A program made the position numbers and the translations under genes. The notes beneath the pieces were generated by a model, which was not told the DNA's origin, made no database searches, and worked only from the letters and a program-made list of their open reading frames with translations. A stretch of 64,000 bases of DNA, from the NCBI GenBank assembly GCA_965200465.1, contig OZ241358.1, positions 2,418,001 to 2,482,000 on the forward strand, in the 5' to 3' direction. The stretch's first letter is position 1. Each line of letters begins with the position of its first letter. The DNA comes from Azophilus sp965200465 (lineage in GTDB: Bacteria; Pseudomonadota; Gammaproteobacteria; Pseudomonadales; Azotimanducaceae). This document shows positions 57,321 to 64,000 of this stretch, in pieces.

Positions 57321-57426
57321 GCGCATGTTCGGTCTCCTATTTGTTTGTTCAACTCAATAGGCTGCCCGAACAGGTGCCCCGGGTGACCGGGGCACTCCCT
57401 CAAAAAGTCCGAAAGGTGGTGATCCC
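57321..57426 (+). repeat. 106-bp direct repeat, right copy
   Basis: Partner of 54553-54658, same orientation, including the GC hairpin (gccccgggtgaccggggc). The 2.77-kb unit from one copy to the next holds the DUF262 gene and gene fragments. Confidence 0.9.
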
Positions 57427-57507
57427 GCACAGACGGTTGATCATCCTACCGGCAGCCCATACACTATTGGCGAGCCGCCACGGCAGAGTTCAGGATGAGG
57501 ATTAGTC

Positions 57508-57948
57508 ATGACATCAAAGCACCCACATGCTCCCAAGCGGGGGTTGTCTCGCTCCAATTTCATTGGGCAAAGTACGGCTCGAACTTCAAACCTGCGCAAA
57601 AAGGTTCTCTCTTACCGGGCGGAACGACCGCACGATTCATCTGTAGCTGGGGCCGTTAAAGACGCCCTAAAGTTCATTGATCTCATCCCAGCCACGGCAA
57701 CCCTGCCTTACGTCGCACTTGCTGACGATGGCGAAGTGAACTTTTTCTGGCGCCGGAATGGAGTATTTATTGATATCGGCTTCATGGGCGATGGCATGAT
57801 GCATTACTATGTGTCGGCAGAAGCTCAGGGCGTGGACTCGGATGCATCGATTCCATTCAACGGACGGTCGCTGCCTCGAGACATCATGACAACAATGCCC
57901 AGGCTAAGCGACAAGTTCGGAACAAGATCACATGGAAGAATGCATTGA
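57508..57948 (+). CDS. Hypothetical protein, first gene of an unknown pair
   Basis: 146 aa; family not recognised. The basic N terminus (P-K-R-G-L-S-R-S-N-F) is followed by an alpha/beta part with L-P-Y-V-A-L-A-D-D-G-E-V-N-F-F-W and G-V-F-I-D-I-G-F-M-G-D-G, a pattern seen in small accessory proteins that measure or bind a ligand. No membrane segment. It overlaps the next gene by 17 bp, so they form a two-gene unit. Lies just outside the 106-bp repeat. Confidence 0.6.
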   Translation: MTSKHPHAPKRGLSRSNFIGQSTARTSNLRKKVLSYRAERPHDSSVAGAVKDALKFIDLIPATATLPYVALADDGEVNFFWRRNGVFIDIGFMGDGMMHYYVSAEAQGVDSDASIPFNGRSLPRDIMTTMPRLSDKFGTRSHGRMH

Positions 57949-58405
57949 AGAGAAACAACGGCAGAGCGTCCACTCACCCGGTATAGTGCGTGACGAAGAG
58001 AGGCTGGCGAGGTTTGTCTGGCGTAGCGAACATCTCGCAGAAGACGGCAATCTCGCACCGGCCGCCTTTCCTGTTCAGGACTTCCTGGAGCACCGTCGTG
58101 GTGGTCTGTCAGTTGCGCGATTGGACCACATGACACCAGTGGAGCTCCGCCGACAGATGGGTATCTTGGTCACTCGCACGAATGCCAAAAAGTCCAAGGG
58201 CATGGCTGTTGCCGAGACAAGGGCTGTTCGCGCCATTCGCAACAAGAGCGGTGCCCGAGTATTCTGCGTTATCGATGCCGGACTACCGGATTTCCAAGCG
58301 CATGCAGCTACTCGGTTGGCTGATTATGAATCCATGAATCGAAGTTCGGTGCGTCGCGTTCGTAAGCAGCTTATGCGTTCTTTCGCTTTCCAACCGAACG
58401 GCTAG
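57932..58405 (+). CDS. Hypothetical protein, second gene of an unknown pair
   Basis: 157 aa; family not recognised. Visible blocks are L-A-R-F-V-W-R-S-E-H, L-S-V-A-R-L-D-H-M-T-P-V-E-L and a V-F-C-V-I-D-A-G-L-P-D-F strand-loop. The C terminus is basic (R-R-V-R-K-Q-L-M-R), which could bind nucleic acid. Overlap with the preceding gene and location beside defence debris fit a toxin-antitoxin-like or accessory module, but nothing proves it. Convergent with rplQ. Confidence 0.6.
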   Translation: MEECIEEKQRQSVHSPGIVRDEERLARFVWRSEHLAEDGNLAPAAFPVQDFLEHRRGGLSVARLDHMTPVELRRQMGILVTRTNAKKSKGMAVAETRAVRAIRNKSGARVFCVIDAGLPDFQAHAATRLADYESMNRSSVRRVRKQLMRSFAFQPNG

Positions 58406-58537
58406 TGGTTCATTTTCTAGCTTTCCGACATGTGGCCCCAAATGACGTGATGATCCATCGTGCATCATGCATAGTGCTGACGTTTCGGTTTGCGTCTGCG
58501 GACCGATCTTTCATCCTAGGCAGATTAGCGATCATGG

Positions 58538-59038
58538 TCAATTGGCGTTGGCGGGCTTCGGGCCTTCGTTGGCTGTGGTTTGCGCGGCGGCGGGCTCGGC
58601 GGCTGGCGGCGCCTCTTGGGGCGCAGCCTCGGGCGCCGTTGGCTGCAGGTCTTCGGTGGCATCGTCGTCGGGGTCGTCTGTTGGGCGGCCCAGCAACTCG
58701 ATATAGGCCATGGGGGCGGCGTCCCCGAAGCGGTGGCCGCATTTGAGGATGCGGGTGTAGCCGCCGGGCCGTTCGCCATAGCGGGGGCCGAGTTCAACGA
58801 ACAGCTTGGCCACCGCTTTGCTGCTGCGGATGCGGGCAAAGGCGAGGCGACGGTTGGCTACGCTGTCCCGCTTCGCCAGCGTAATCAGCGGCTCCACCAC
58901 CCTGCGCAGCTCCTTGGCCTTGGCGGTGGTGGTCTTGATCGACTCGTGCTCGATGAGGGACACGGCCATGTTACGGAACATCGCCCGCCGATGGGAACTG
59001 GTGCGATTCAGGCGCCGCCCGCTTTTCCGATGACGCAT
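58538..59038 (-). CDS. rplQ: 50S ribosomal protein L17 with extended tail
   Basis: Large-subunit protein at the exit-tunnel region. The core (M-R-H-R-K-S-G-R-R-L-N-R, then I-K-T-T-T-A-K-A-K-E-L-R) ends near residue 120 as usual. A further ~45-residue tail rich in Ala, Pro and Glu (P-E-A-A-P-Q-E-A-P-P-A) makes 166 aa instead of about 127. Last gene of the alpha operon. Confidence 0.95.
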   Translation of the reverse strand: MRHRKSGRRLNRTSSHRRAMFRNMAVSLIEHESIKTTTAKAKELRRVVEPLITLAKRDSVANRRLAFARIRSSKAVAKLFVELGPRYGERPGGYTRILKCGHRFGDAAPMAYIELLGRPTDDPDDDATEDLQPTAPEAAPQEAPPAAEPAAAQTTANEGPKPANAN

Positions 59039-59066
59039 AGCCGCCTCCCCGTTTGCCGTGCGGTCC

Positions 59067-60074
59067 CTAGGCCAACTTGTCTTCGCCGCGGGCTAGACTC
59101 CGAGGCGGCCAATTTTCAAGATTCATGCCCAAGGTGAGGTTTCGGGACTGTAGAACGTCCTTGATCTCCGTCAAGGACTTCTTGCCGAGATTCGGGGTCT
59201 TCAGCAAATCGACTTCCGTGCGTTGCACCAAGTCACCGATGTAGTTGATGCTCTCCGCCTTGAGGCAATTGGCCGAGCGCACGGTGAGTTCGAGGTCGTC
59301 AACGGGGCGCAGCAAAATCGGATCTATGGGCTTTTCCGGCGGCTCCGCCAAGGGCTCCAAGTTGCGGTTGCTGGCGAACACCGCCTGCTCGAACAGAATT
59401 CTCTCCGCCTCCTGCAGGCATTCCTCCGGAGCAACGGTGCCGTTGGTCTCCAATTCCAGAATCAGCTTGTCGAGATCGGTGCGCTGCTCCACCCGGGCGT
59501 TCTCCACGCTGTACGCCACCCGCCGCACCGGGCTGTAGGAGGCGTCCAAGCGCAGCACCCCTATGGGCTTCGAGTCCTCCTCCTCATTGGTGTGCAGGTT
59601 GTCCGCCGGCACATAGCCGCGCCCCCGGGTGACCTTGGCCTCCAAGCGGATGGCGCCGTTGTGGTTGAGGGTGCAGATGACATGGTCGCAATTGACGATC
59701 TCCACATCCTGGGTAAGCGTGAAGTCCGCGGCGCGAACCACCGTCTCATCGCCTTTGCCGTCGCAGGAAAGCGTAATGTTGGCTTCTTCAACATCGTGCA
59801 GCACGATGGCGATGCCCTTGAGATTCAGCAGTATGTTGATGACGTCCTCACGCACGCCCTCCAGGTTTTCGTACTCATGCTGCACATTGTCGATCATCAC
59901 TTCCGTGATGGCGGCGCCGCGAATGGAGGAAAGCAGGATGCGGCGGTAGGTGTTGCCGATGGTGTGCCCAAACCCACGCTCGTATGGCTCAATGGATATC
60001 CTGGCCCGAGTGGGGCCGAGCTGCTGAATGTCCAGCTTCTTGGCGGTCGGCGTATCCAGCAATGACTGTGCCAT
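59067..60074 (-). CDS. rpoA: RNA polymerase subunit alpha
   Basis: 335 aa. The N-terminal assembly domain contains E-P-Y-E-R-G-F-G-H-T-I-G-N and R-R-I-L-L-S-S; the C-terminal domain has L-T-V-R-S-A-N-C-L-K and L-G-K-K-S-L-T-E-I-K for UP-element and activator contacts. Sits between rpsD and rplQ as in the standard alpha operon. Confidence 0.97.
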   Translation of the reverse strand: MAQSLLDTPTAKKLDIQQLGPTRARISIEPYERGFGHTIGNTYRRILLSSIRGAAITEVMIDNVQHEYENLEGVREDVINILLNLKGIAIVLHDVEEANITLSCDGKGDETVVRAADFTLTQDVEIVNCDHVICTLNHNGAIRLEAKVTRGRGYVPADNLHTNEEEDSKPIGVLRLDASYSPVRRVAYSVENARVEQRTDLDKLILELETNGTVAPEECLQEAERILFEQAVFASNRNLEPLAEPPEKPIDPILLRPVDDLELTVRSANCLKAESINYIGDLVQRTEVDLLKTPNLGKKSLTEIKDVLQSRNLTLGMNLENWPPRSLARGEDKLA

Positions 60075-60139
60075 GATTTGTTCTCCGATCTCCTAGGATG
60101 ACGGTGGCGGTTCGACAAAAACCAAGCGACGTTTCTTCG

Positions 60140-60772
60140 CTACTTGGAGTACAGCTCCACAATGAGGTTCTCATTGATCTCGACGGGCAGTTCGTTGCGG
60201 TCGGGATGACGGCGGTAGGTGCCCTCGATCCTGCCCGCGTCCATGTCAAATTCGGTGTCCACCCAATCCACCGGCGCCCGCTGCTCAGCCATTTGCAGGG
60301 CGGACTGAATCCTGAGTTGCTTGCTGGCCTTTTGGGCGATGCCAATGAGGTCCCCGGCGGCCACTTGGTAGGAAGGAATGTTCACCGCCTTGCCGTTGAC
60401 GGTGATCGCCTTGTGGCACACCAGCTGGCGGGCCTCCGCCCGGGTGGCGCCAAAGCCCATGCGGTAAACCACGTTGTCCAGCCGCGCTTCGAGCAGGCGC
60501 AGCAAATTCTCGCCGGTGGCGCCCTTCTGCCGGTCGGCCTTCTTGTAGTAGTTGCGGAACTGCCTTTCCAGCACCCCGTAGAGCCGCCGCACCTTTTGCT
60601 TCTCCCGCAACTGCACCGCATAGTCCGACGGACGGCCGCGGCGCACGCCGTGCTCGCCGGGCGGTTGATCGATCTTGCACTTGGAGTCGATCGGACGAAC
60701 GCCGCTCTTGTGGTAGAGGTCCGTGCCCTCCCGGCGGGACAGCTTGAGCTTGGGTCCTGTGTATCGTGCCAT
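60140..60772 (-). CDS. rpsD: 30S ribosomal protein S4
   Basis: 210 aa from ATG 60772 (M-A-R-Y-T-G-P-K-L-K). The S4 RNA-binding domain contains R-L-D-N-V-V-Y-R-M-G-F and H-K-A-I-T-V-N-G-K. S4 is the expected translational repressor of this operon. Upstream codons in the longer frame are shadow sequence of rpsK. Confidence 0.96.
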   Translation of the reverse strand: MARYTGPKLKLSRREGTDLYHKSGVRPIDSKCKIDQPPGEHGVRRGRPSDYAVQLREKQKVRRLYGVLERQFRNYYKKADRQKGATGENLLRLLEARLDNVVYRMGFGATRAEARQLVCHKAITVNGKAVNIPSYQVAAGDLIGIAQKASKQLRIQSALQMAEQRAPVDWVDTEFDMDAGRIEGTYRRHPDRNELPVEINENLIVELYSK

Positions 60773-60812
60773 GCGGATATCTCCGAATTCCTGCCTGCGC
60801 CAGTCCCGGCCC

Positions 60813-61187
60813 TTAGCCGCGACGCCGCTTGGGCGGCCGGCAGCCGTTGTGGGGAATGGGGGTGACGTCGGCGATGCTGTTGATGCGCAGGCCGGCCGCA
60901 TTGAGCGCCCGCACCGCGGACTCACGCCCCGGCCCCGGCCCCTTGACCAGCACATCCACGCTCTTGACGCCCATTTCCGTAGCCATGTTGCAGGCGCGCT
61001 CCGCCGCCACCTGCGCCGCAAACGGGGTGCTCTTGCGCGAACCGCGGAAACCGGAGCCGCCCGCCGTAGCCCAGCACAGCGCATTGCCCTGACGGTCCGC
61101 TATGGTGATGATGGTGTTGTTGAACGATGCGTGAATGTGCGCAACGCCATCGGTGACGATTCGCTTCGTTTTCTTGCGCTCGGCCAT
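60813..61187 (-). CDS. rpsK: 30S ribosomal protein S11
   Basis: 124 aa from ATG 61187 (M-A-E-R-K-K-T-K-R-I). H-I-H-A-S-F-N-N-T-I-I-T and the C terminus P-H-N-G-C-R-P-P-K-R-R-R are diagnostic. Placed between rpsM and rpsD. Confidence 0.97.
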   Translation of the reverse strand: MAERKKTKRIVTDGVAHIHASFNNTIITIADRQGNALCWATAGGSGFRGSRKSTPFAAQVAAERACNMATEMGVKSVDVLVKGPGPGRESAVRALNAAGLRINSIADVTPIPHNGCRPPKRRRG

Positions 61188-61210
61188 GATCGCTTCCGCC
61201 TCTTTGCGAA

Positions 61211-61567
61211 CTATTTGCGAATGGGCCGGCGCGGCCCCTTCCGGGTGCGCGCATTGGTTCTGGTGCGCTGGCCACGCACCGGCAGCCCGCGCCGATGCCG
61301 CAGACCTCGATAACAGCCCAGATCCATCAGGCGCTTGACGTTCATGTTCACCTCCCGCCGCAGGTCTCCCTCCACGGGCAGCCTCGCCACTTCGCTGCGC
61401 AGGGCGTCGTGGTCCGCTTCCGACAGCTCCTGAACCTTGGCCATGGGGTTCACGCCGGCGGCCTTGCAAAGGCGCAACGCCTGGGAGCGGCCCACGCCAA
61501 AGATGTAGGTCAGGGACACGCCGGCCTGTTTGTTGTCCGGAATGTTGACGCCGGCTATGCGGGCCAT
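61211..61567 (-). CDS. rpsM: 30S ribosomal protein S13
   Basis: 118 aa. M-A-R-I-A-G-V-N-I-P-D-N-K at the start and R-G-Q-R-T-R-T-N-A-R-T at the end are standard. Opens the alpha operon after rpmJ. Confidence 0.97.
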   Translation of the reverse strand: MARIAGVNIPDNKQAGVSLTYIFGVGRSQALRLCKAAGVNPMAKVQELSEADHDALRSEVARLPVEGDLRREVNMNVKRLMDLGCYRGLRHRRGLPVRGQRTRTNARTRKGPRRPIRK

Positions 61568-61615
61568 GATGATTTGTCCATGTTCTTAGATTCCTCCGAT
61601 GGCGGTTTGGTTGCC

Positions 61616-61732
61616 CTAGCCTTGGCGCTGCTTGTGCCGAGGCTCGGCGCTGCAAATGACGCGCACCACGCCGTTGCGCCGCACGATCTTGCAGTTGCGG
61701 CACATTTTCTTGACAGATGCTCGAACCTTCAT
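61616..61732 (-). CDS. rpmJ: 50S ribosomal protein L36 (zinc-binding type)
   Basis: 38 aa, read from the sequence: M-K-V-R-A-S-V-K-K-M-C-R-N-C, then V-I-C-S-A-E-P-R-H-K. The three Cys (11, 14, 27) and His33 form the zinc ribbon of the C+ paralogue, so this is the zinc-dependent form. Located between secY and rpsM as expected. Confidence 0.95.
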   Translation of the reverse strand: MKVRASVKKMCRNCKIVRRNGVVRVICSAEPRHKQRQG

Positions 61733-61775
61733 TCCGTTTCTCCCGTTTGCTTGCCGAAGCGGCTGGACTTTGCGC

Positions 61776-63095
61776 CTAGCGGCGGCCAATGCCCTTGAGG
61801 TTGGATTTCTCCATGAGTTTGGCGTACTGGCTGGACATCAGATGCGCCTGCACCTGGGACATGAAGTCCATCGCCACAACCACCACGATCAGCAGCGCCG
61901 TGCCGCCAAGCTGGAAGGTGACGTTGGACGCCACCACCATGAACTCCGGCAACAGGCACACCAAGGTGACGTAAAGGGACCCAAAAACGGTCAGCCGGGT
62001 CACCACGTCGTCTATGTAGTGCGCGGTCTGCTGGCCGGGGCGGATGCCGGGCACATAGGCGCCTTGGCGTTTGAGGTTGTCCGCCATGTCCTTCGGGTCA
62101 AACTGAATGGCGGTGTAGAAGAAGCTGAAAAAGATGATGCCGCCGGCGAACATCAGAATGTAGAGCGGCTGGCCGGGCGAAAGCACCAGCGCCACCTGCT
62201 GCAGCCAGCCCAAGCCGGGGCCTTGGCCAAACCATTGCGCCACCGAGGCCGGCGCCAGCAACAGGCTTGAAGCGAAGATGGCCGGTATGACGCCGGCCAT
62301 GTTGATCTTCAGCGGCAGGTGGCTGGCTTGGCCCTGCATTAGGCGGCGGCCCTGCTGGCGCTTGGCGTAGTTGACCGTGATGCGCCGCTGGCCGCGCTCC
62401 ACGAACACCACGAAGCCGACGACGACCACTGCGAGCATGGCAATGGCGAGCAGGGCGATGATGTTGATGTCGCCTTGGCGTGCGGCTTCAAAGGACTGGC
62501 CGATGGCGGCGGGGAAGCCGGAGACGATGCCGGAGAAGATGATCAGGGAAATGCCGTTGCCGACGCCGCGCTCGGTGATCTGCTCGCCGAGCCACATCAT
62601 GAAGAGGGCGCCCGTCACCAGGGTGGTGGTGGCGACGAAGTAGAACCCGAAACCGGTGGAGAAGGCCAAGCCTTGGTTGGCCAAGGTCACCGAAAGGGAA
62701 AACCCCTGCACGAAGGCGATGAGCAGAGTGCCGTAGCGGGTGTACTGGGTGATCTTGCGCCGGCCGGACTCGCCCTCCTTGCGCAGTTGCTGCAGGCTGG
62801 GATACATCATGCTCATCAGGTTCATGATGATGCTGGAGGTGATGTAGGGCACCACGTTCAGGGCGAGGATGCTCATCCGCTCCAGGGCGCCGCCGGAGAA
62901 CATGTTGAACAGCTCCAGAATGCCGCCCTGATTCTGTTCGAACAGGGCGCGCAGCCGGTCCGGGTTGATGCCCGGCAGGGGAATGTGGGTGCCGATGCGA
63001 TAGACCAGCAAGGCGCCGAGCACGAACAGCAGCCGATTGCGCAGCTCCTTGAGGCCGCCCTGGGCGCCGCCGAGTTGCATTTGACCCCTAGCCAT
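61776..63095 (-). CDS. secY: Protein translocase subunit SecY
   Basis: 439 aa from ATG 63095 (M-A-R-G-Q-M-Q-L). Ten membrane helices; L-R-N-R-L-L-F-V-L-G-A-L in the first and G-I-N-P-D-R-L after it, with the plug region and R-G-Q-R-R-I-T-V-N-Y-A-K-R loop visible. Its start overlaps the end of rplO by 8 bp. Confidence 0.96.
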   Translation of the reverse strand: MARGQMQLGGAQGGLKELRNRLLFVLGALLVYRIGTHIPLPGINPDRLRALFEQNQGGILELFNMFSGGALERMSILALNVVPYITSSIIMNLMSMMYPSLQQLRKEGESGRRKITQYTRYGTLLIAFVQGFSLSVTLANQGLAFSTGFGFYFVATTTLVTGALFMMWLGEQITERGVGNGISLIIFSGIVSGFPAAIGQSFEAARQGDINIIALLAIAMLAVVVVGFVVFVERGQRRITVNYAKRQQGRRLMQGQASHLPLKINMAGVIPAIFASSLLLAPASVAQWFGQGPGLGWLQQVALVLSPGQPLYILMFAGGIIFFSFFYTAIQFDPKDMADNLKRQGAYVPGIRPGQQTAHYIDDVVTRLTVFGSLYVTLVCLLPEFMVVASNVTFQLGGTALLIVVVVAMDFMSQVQAHLMSSQYAKLMEKSNLKGIGRR

Positions 63096-63564
63096 CTTGC
63101 TTGCTTGCGGCGTCCCCGGCCGCAACCGCCTCCACCTTGCCGCCGGCCGCTTCAATGGCCGCCTTGGCGCCCTTGGTCACATGGATGTCCGCGCCGCGCA
63201 CGGTAAGGGCGCGGGCTATCTCCCCGGACAGCATGATGCGCACCCGCCGCATGTCCCGACGAACCAAATTCGCCGCCTTCAGCCCGGCCATGTCCACCAG
63301 GTCGCCCTTGACCGCAGCCAGTTCGCCCAGGCGCACCTCCGCGGTCGTCGCGCCGACCCGGGAGCGGAAGCCGAACTTGGGCACACGCATTTGCAGCGGC
63401 AACTGACCGCCTTCAAAACCCGGCCGCACACCGCCGCCGGAGCGGGCCTTCTGCCCTTTCTGCCCACGCCCGGCGGTTTTGCCCCAGCCGGAGCCGAGGC
63501 CCCGGCCGACGCGCCGCTTGCCCCTCTTGGCGCCCGGCGCGGGGCGCAATTTGTTCAATCGCAT
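63088..63564 (-). CDS. rplO: 50S ribosomal protein L15
   Basis: 158 aa from ATG 63564 (M-R-L-N-K-L-R-P-A-P). The glycine/arginine-rich N-terminal tail (G-K-R-R-V-G-R-G-L-G-S-G) and G-F-E-G-G-Q-L-P-L-Q are typical. Overlaps rpmD by 10 bp and secY by 8 bp. Confidence 0.96.
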   Translation of the reverse strand: MRLNKLRPAPGAKRGKRRVGRGLGSGWGKTAGRGQKGQKARSGGGVRPGFEGGQLPLQMRVPKFGFRSRVGATTAEVRLGELAAVKGDLVDMAGLKAANLVRRDMRRVRIMLSGEIARALTVRGADIHVTKGAKAAIEAAGGKVEAVAAGDAASKQDG

Positions 63565-63797
63565 GCCGATTCCCCAACAATGCTGACGAGATGGGGGATG
63601 CGGGCGATCATGCCGCGCACCGCCGGAGTGTCCTCCACCTCCACCTGCTGGCCGATGCGCCGCAGGCCGAGGCCGACCAAGCAGGCCTGATGCTTCTGCA
63701 GCCGCCCGGCACCGCTGCGCACCTGAACGACCTTGAGCTTGGGCTTGCTTGCCGCCTGCCGCTGCCGCCGTCGCGGCTTTGCTTGTTCGCCAGCCAT
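63555..63797 (-). CDS. rpmD: 50S ribosomal protein L30 with N-terminal extension
   Basis: 80 aa from ATG 63797, chosen because GGAG lies 8 nt upstream; two further ATG/GTG starts lie just before. The L30 core (V-V-Q-V-R-S-G-A-G-R-L, then L-G-L-R-R-I-G-Q) occupies the last 60 residues. The first 20 are a basic extension (K-P-R-R-R-Q-R-Q-A-A) not present in most homologues. Confidence 0.92.
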   Translation of the reverse strand: MAGEQAKPRRRQRQAASKPKLKVVQVRSGAGRLQKHQACLVGLGLRRIGQQVEVEDTPAVRGMIARIPHLVSIVGESACD

Positions 63798-63836
63798 CGC
63801 CATCACTCCGTGCGCCTTCGGGCCGAAACCCCGCCG

Positions 63837-64000
63837 CTAGGCACCAATTTCCTCGATCGATTTGCCGCGCTTGGCGGCCACCACAGCCGGCGAACGCATG
63901 TTGACCAAGGCGTTGAAGGTGGCCCGCACCACGTTGTCCGGGTTGGTGGAGCCGTAGCATTTGGCCAGCACGTCATGCACACCGGCCGCCTCCAAAACGG
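63837..64000 (-). CDS. rpsE: 30S ribosomal protein S5, C-terminal part
   Basis: The last 54 codons of rpsE, cut by the window edge: V-L-E-A-A-G-V-H-D-V-L-A-K, then G-S-T-N-P-D-N-V-V-R-A-T and V-A-A-K-R-G-K-S-I-E-E-I-G-A. Stop TAG at 63837. Upstream neighbour of rpmD in the spc operon. Confidence 0.95.
   Translation of the reverse strand, partial: VLEAAGVHDVLAKCYGSTNPDNVVRATFNALVNMRSPAVVAAKRGKSIEEIGA

Noticed and set aside
54553..57426. CRISPR-like interpretation of the repeats around the DUF262 gene
   Set aside because: Only two copies 2.77 kb apart, with genes rather than spacers between them.

Overview
The window is a high-GC chromosomal segment of a gammaproteobacterium. The gene order supports this: parC-parE-cpdA-yqiB facing a tolC homologue, then waaA, an FAD oxidoreductase, an aldo/keto reductase and hldE resembles the Pseudomonas-type arrangement. 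RNase T, YqiB (DUF1249) and a CGFS glutaredoxin fit as well. The genus cannot be named. CTAG and the CTA leucine codon are not avoided, which is unusual for a GC-rich proteobacterium.

Layout. 0-6.9 kb: C-terminal processing protease (partial), hisA and hisB (no hisH between them), an IS30-type remnant, a MalY/PatB aminotransferase, grxD, rnt, efp and a serB (ACT domain) remnant. 6.9-12.1 kb: accessory block with a truncated DUF4276 gene, an ATPase lacking its Walker A half, a DNA methyltransferase, an Rpn-family nuclease and a DUF4143 ATPase. 12.2-22.9 kb: topoisomerase IV, cAMP phosphodiesterase, yqiB, TolC-like channel, Kdo transferase and two oxidoreductases. 22.8-30 kb: an insertion hotspot between the aldo/keto reductase and hldE. 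It holds a PIN-like toxin/antitoxin candidate inside a 158-bp direct duplication, an orphan hypothetical gene, a RiPP-like peptide locus and a RelE/XRE pair. 30-35.9 kb: hldE, hicBA, a TRAP-transporter binding protein and uvrD. 36-42.2 kb: a type III-like restriction-modification pair. 42.5-54.5 kb: glmS, glmU, uppP, ssb, a secreted serine protease, an arylsulfotransferase-family protein and uvrA. 54.5-58.4 kb: a low-GC DUF262/HNH gene bracketed by 106-bp direct repeats, a decayed stretch and an unknown gene pair. 58.5-64 kb: the end of the spc operon and the alpha operon (rpsE to rplQ).

The most interesting region is 24.9-28.5 kb on the minus strand. Three paralogous short peptides (copies A, B, C) each carry a 12-15-nt poly-C run just after the start codon and a conserved C-terminal half (W-S-K-P-T-I, S-D-G-V-I-D, G-Q-D-P-x-P-x-G-E, Y-x-S). 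They are interspersed with an aspartyl-hydroxylase-like oxygenase, an HPr-kinase-like kinase and a sulfotransferase. The runs are 15, 12 and 14 nt; copies A and B are in frame and copy C is shifted out of frame. I infer a ribosomally made, post-translationally modified peptide family whose members may be switched by slippage at homopolymer tracts. No lasso cyclase, leader protease or transporter is in the window, so the end product is unknown. Partial duplicates of the kinase, the oxygenase and the promoter/leader block show that the locus has grown and decayed by local recombination, including a kinase 3' end that matches the hldE linker.
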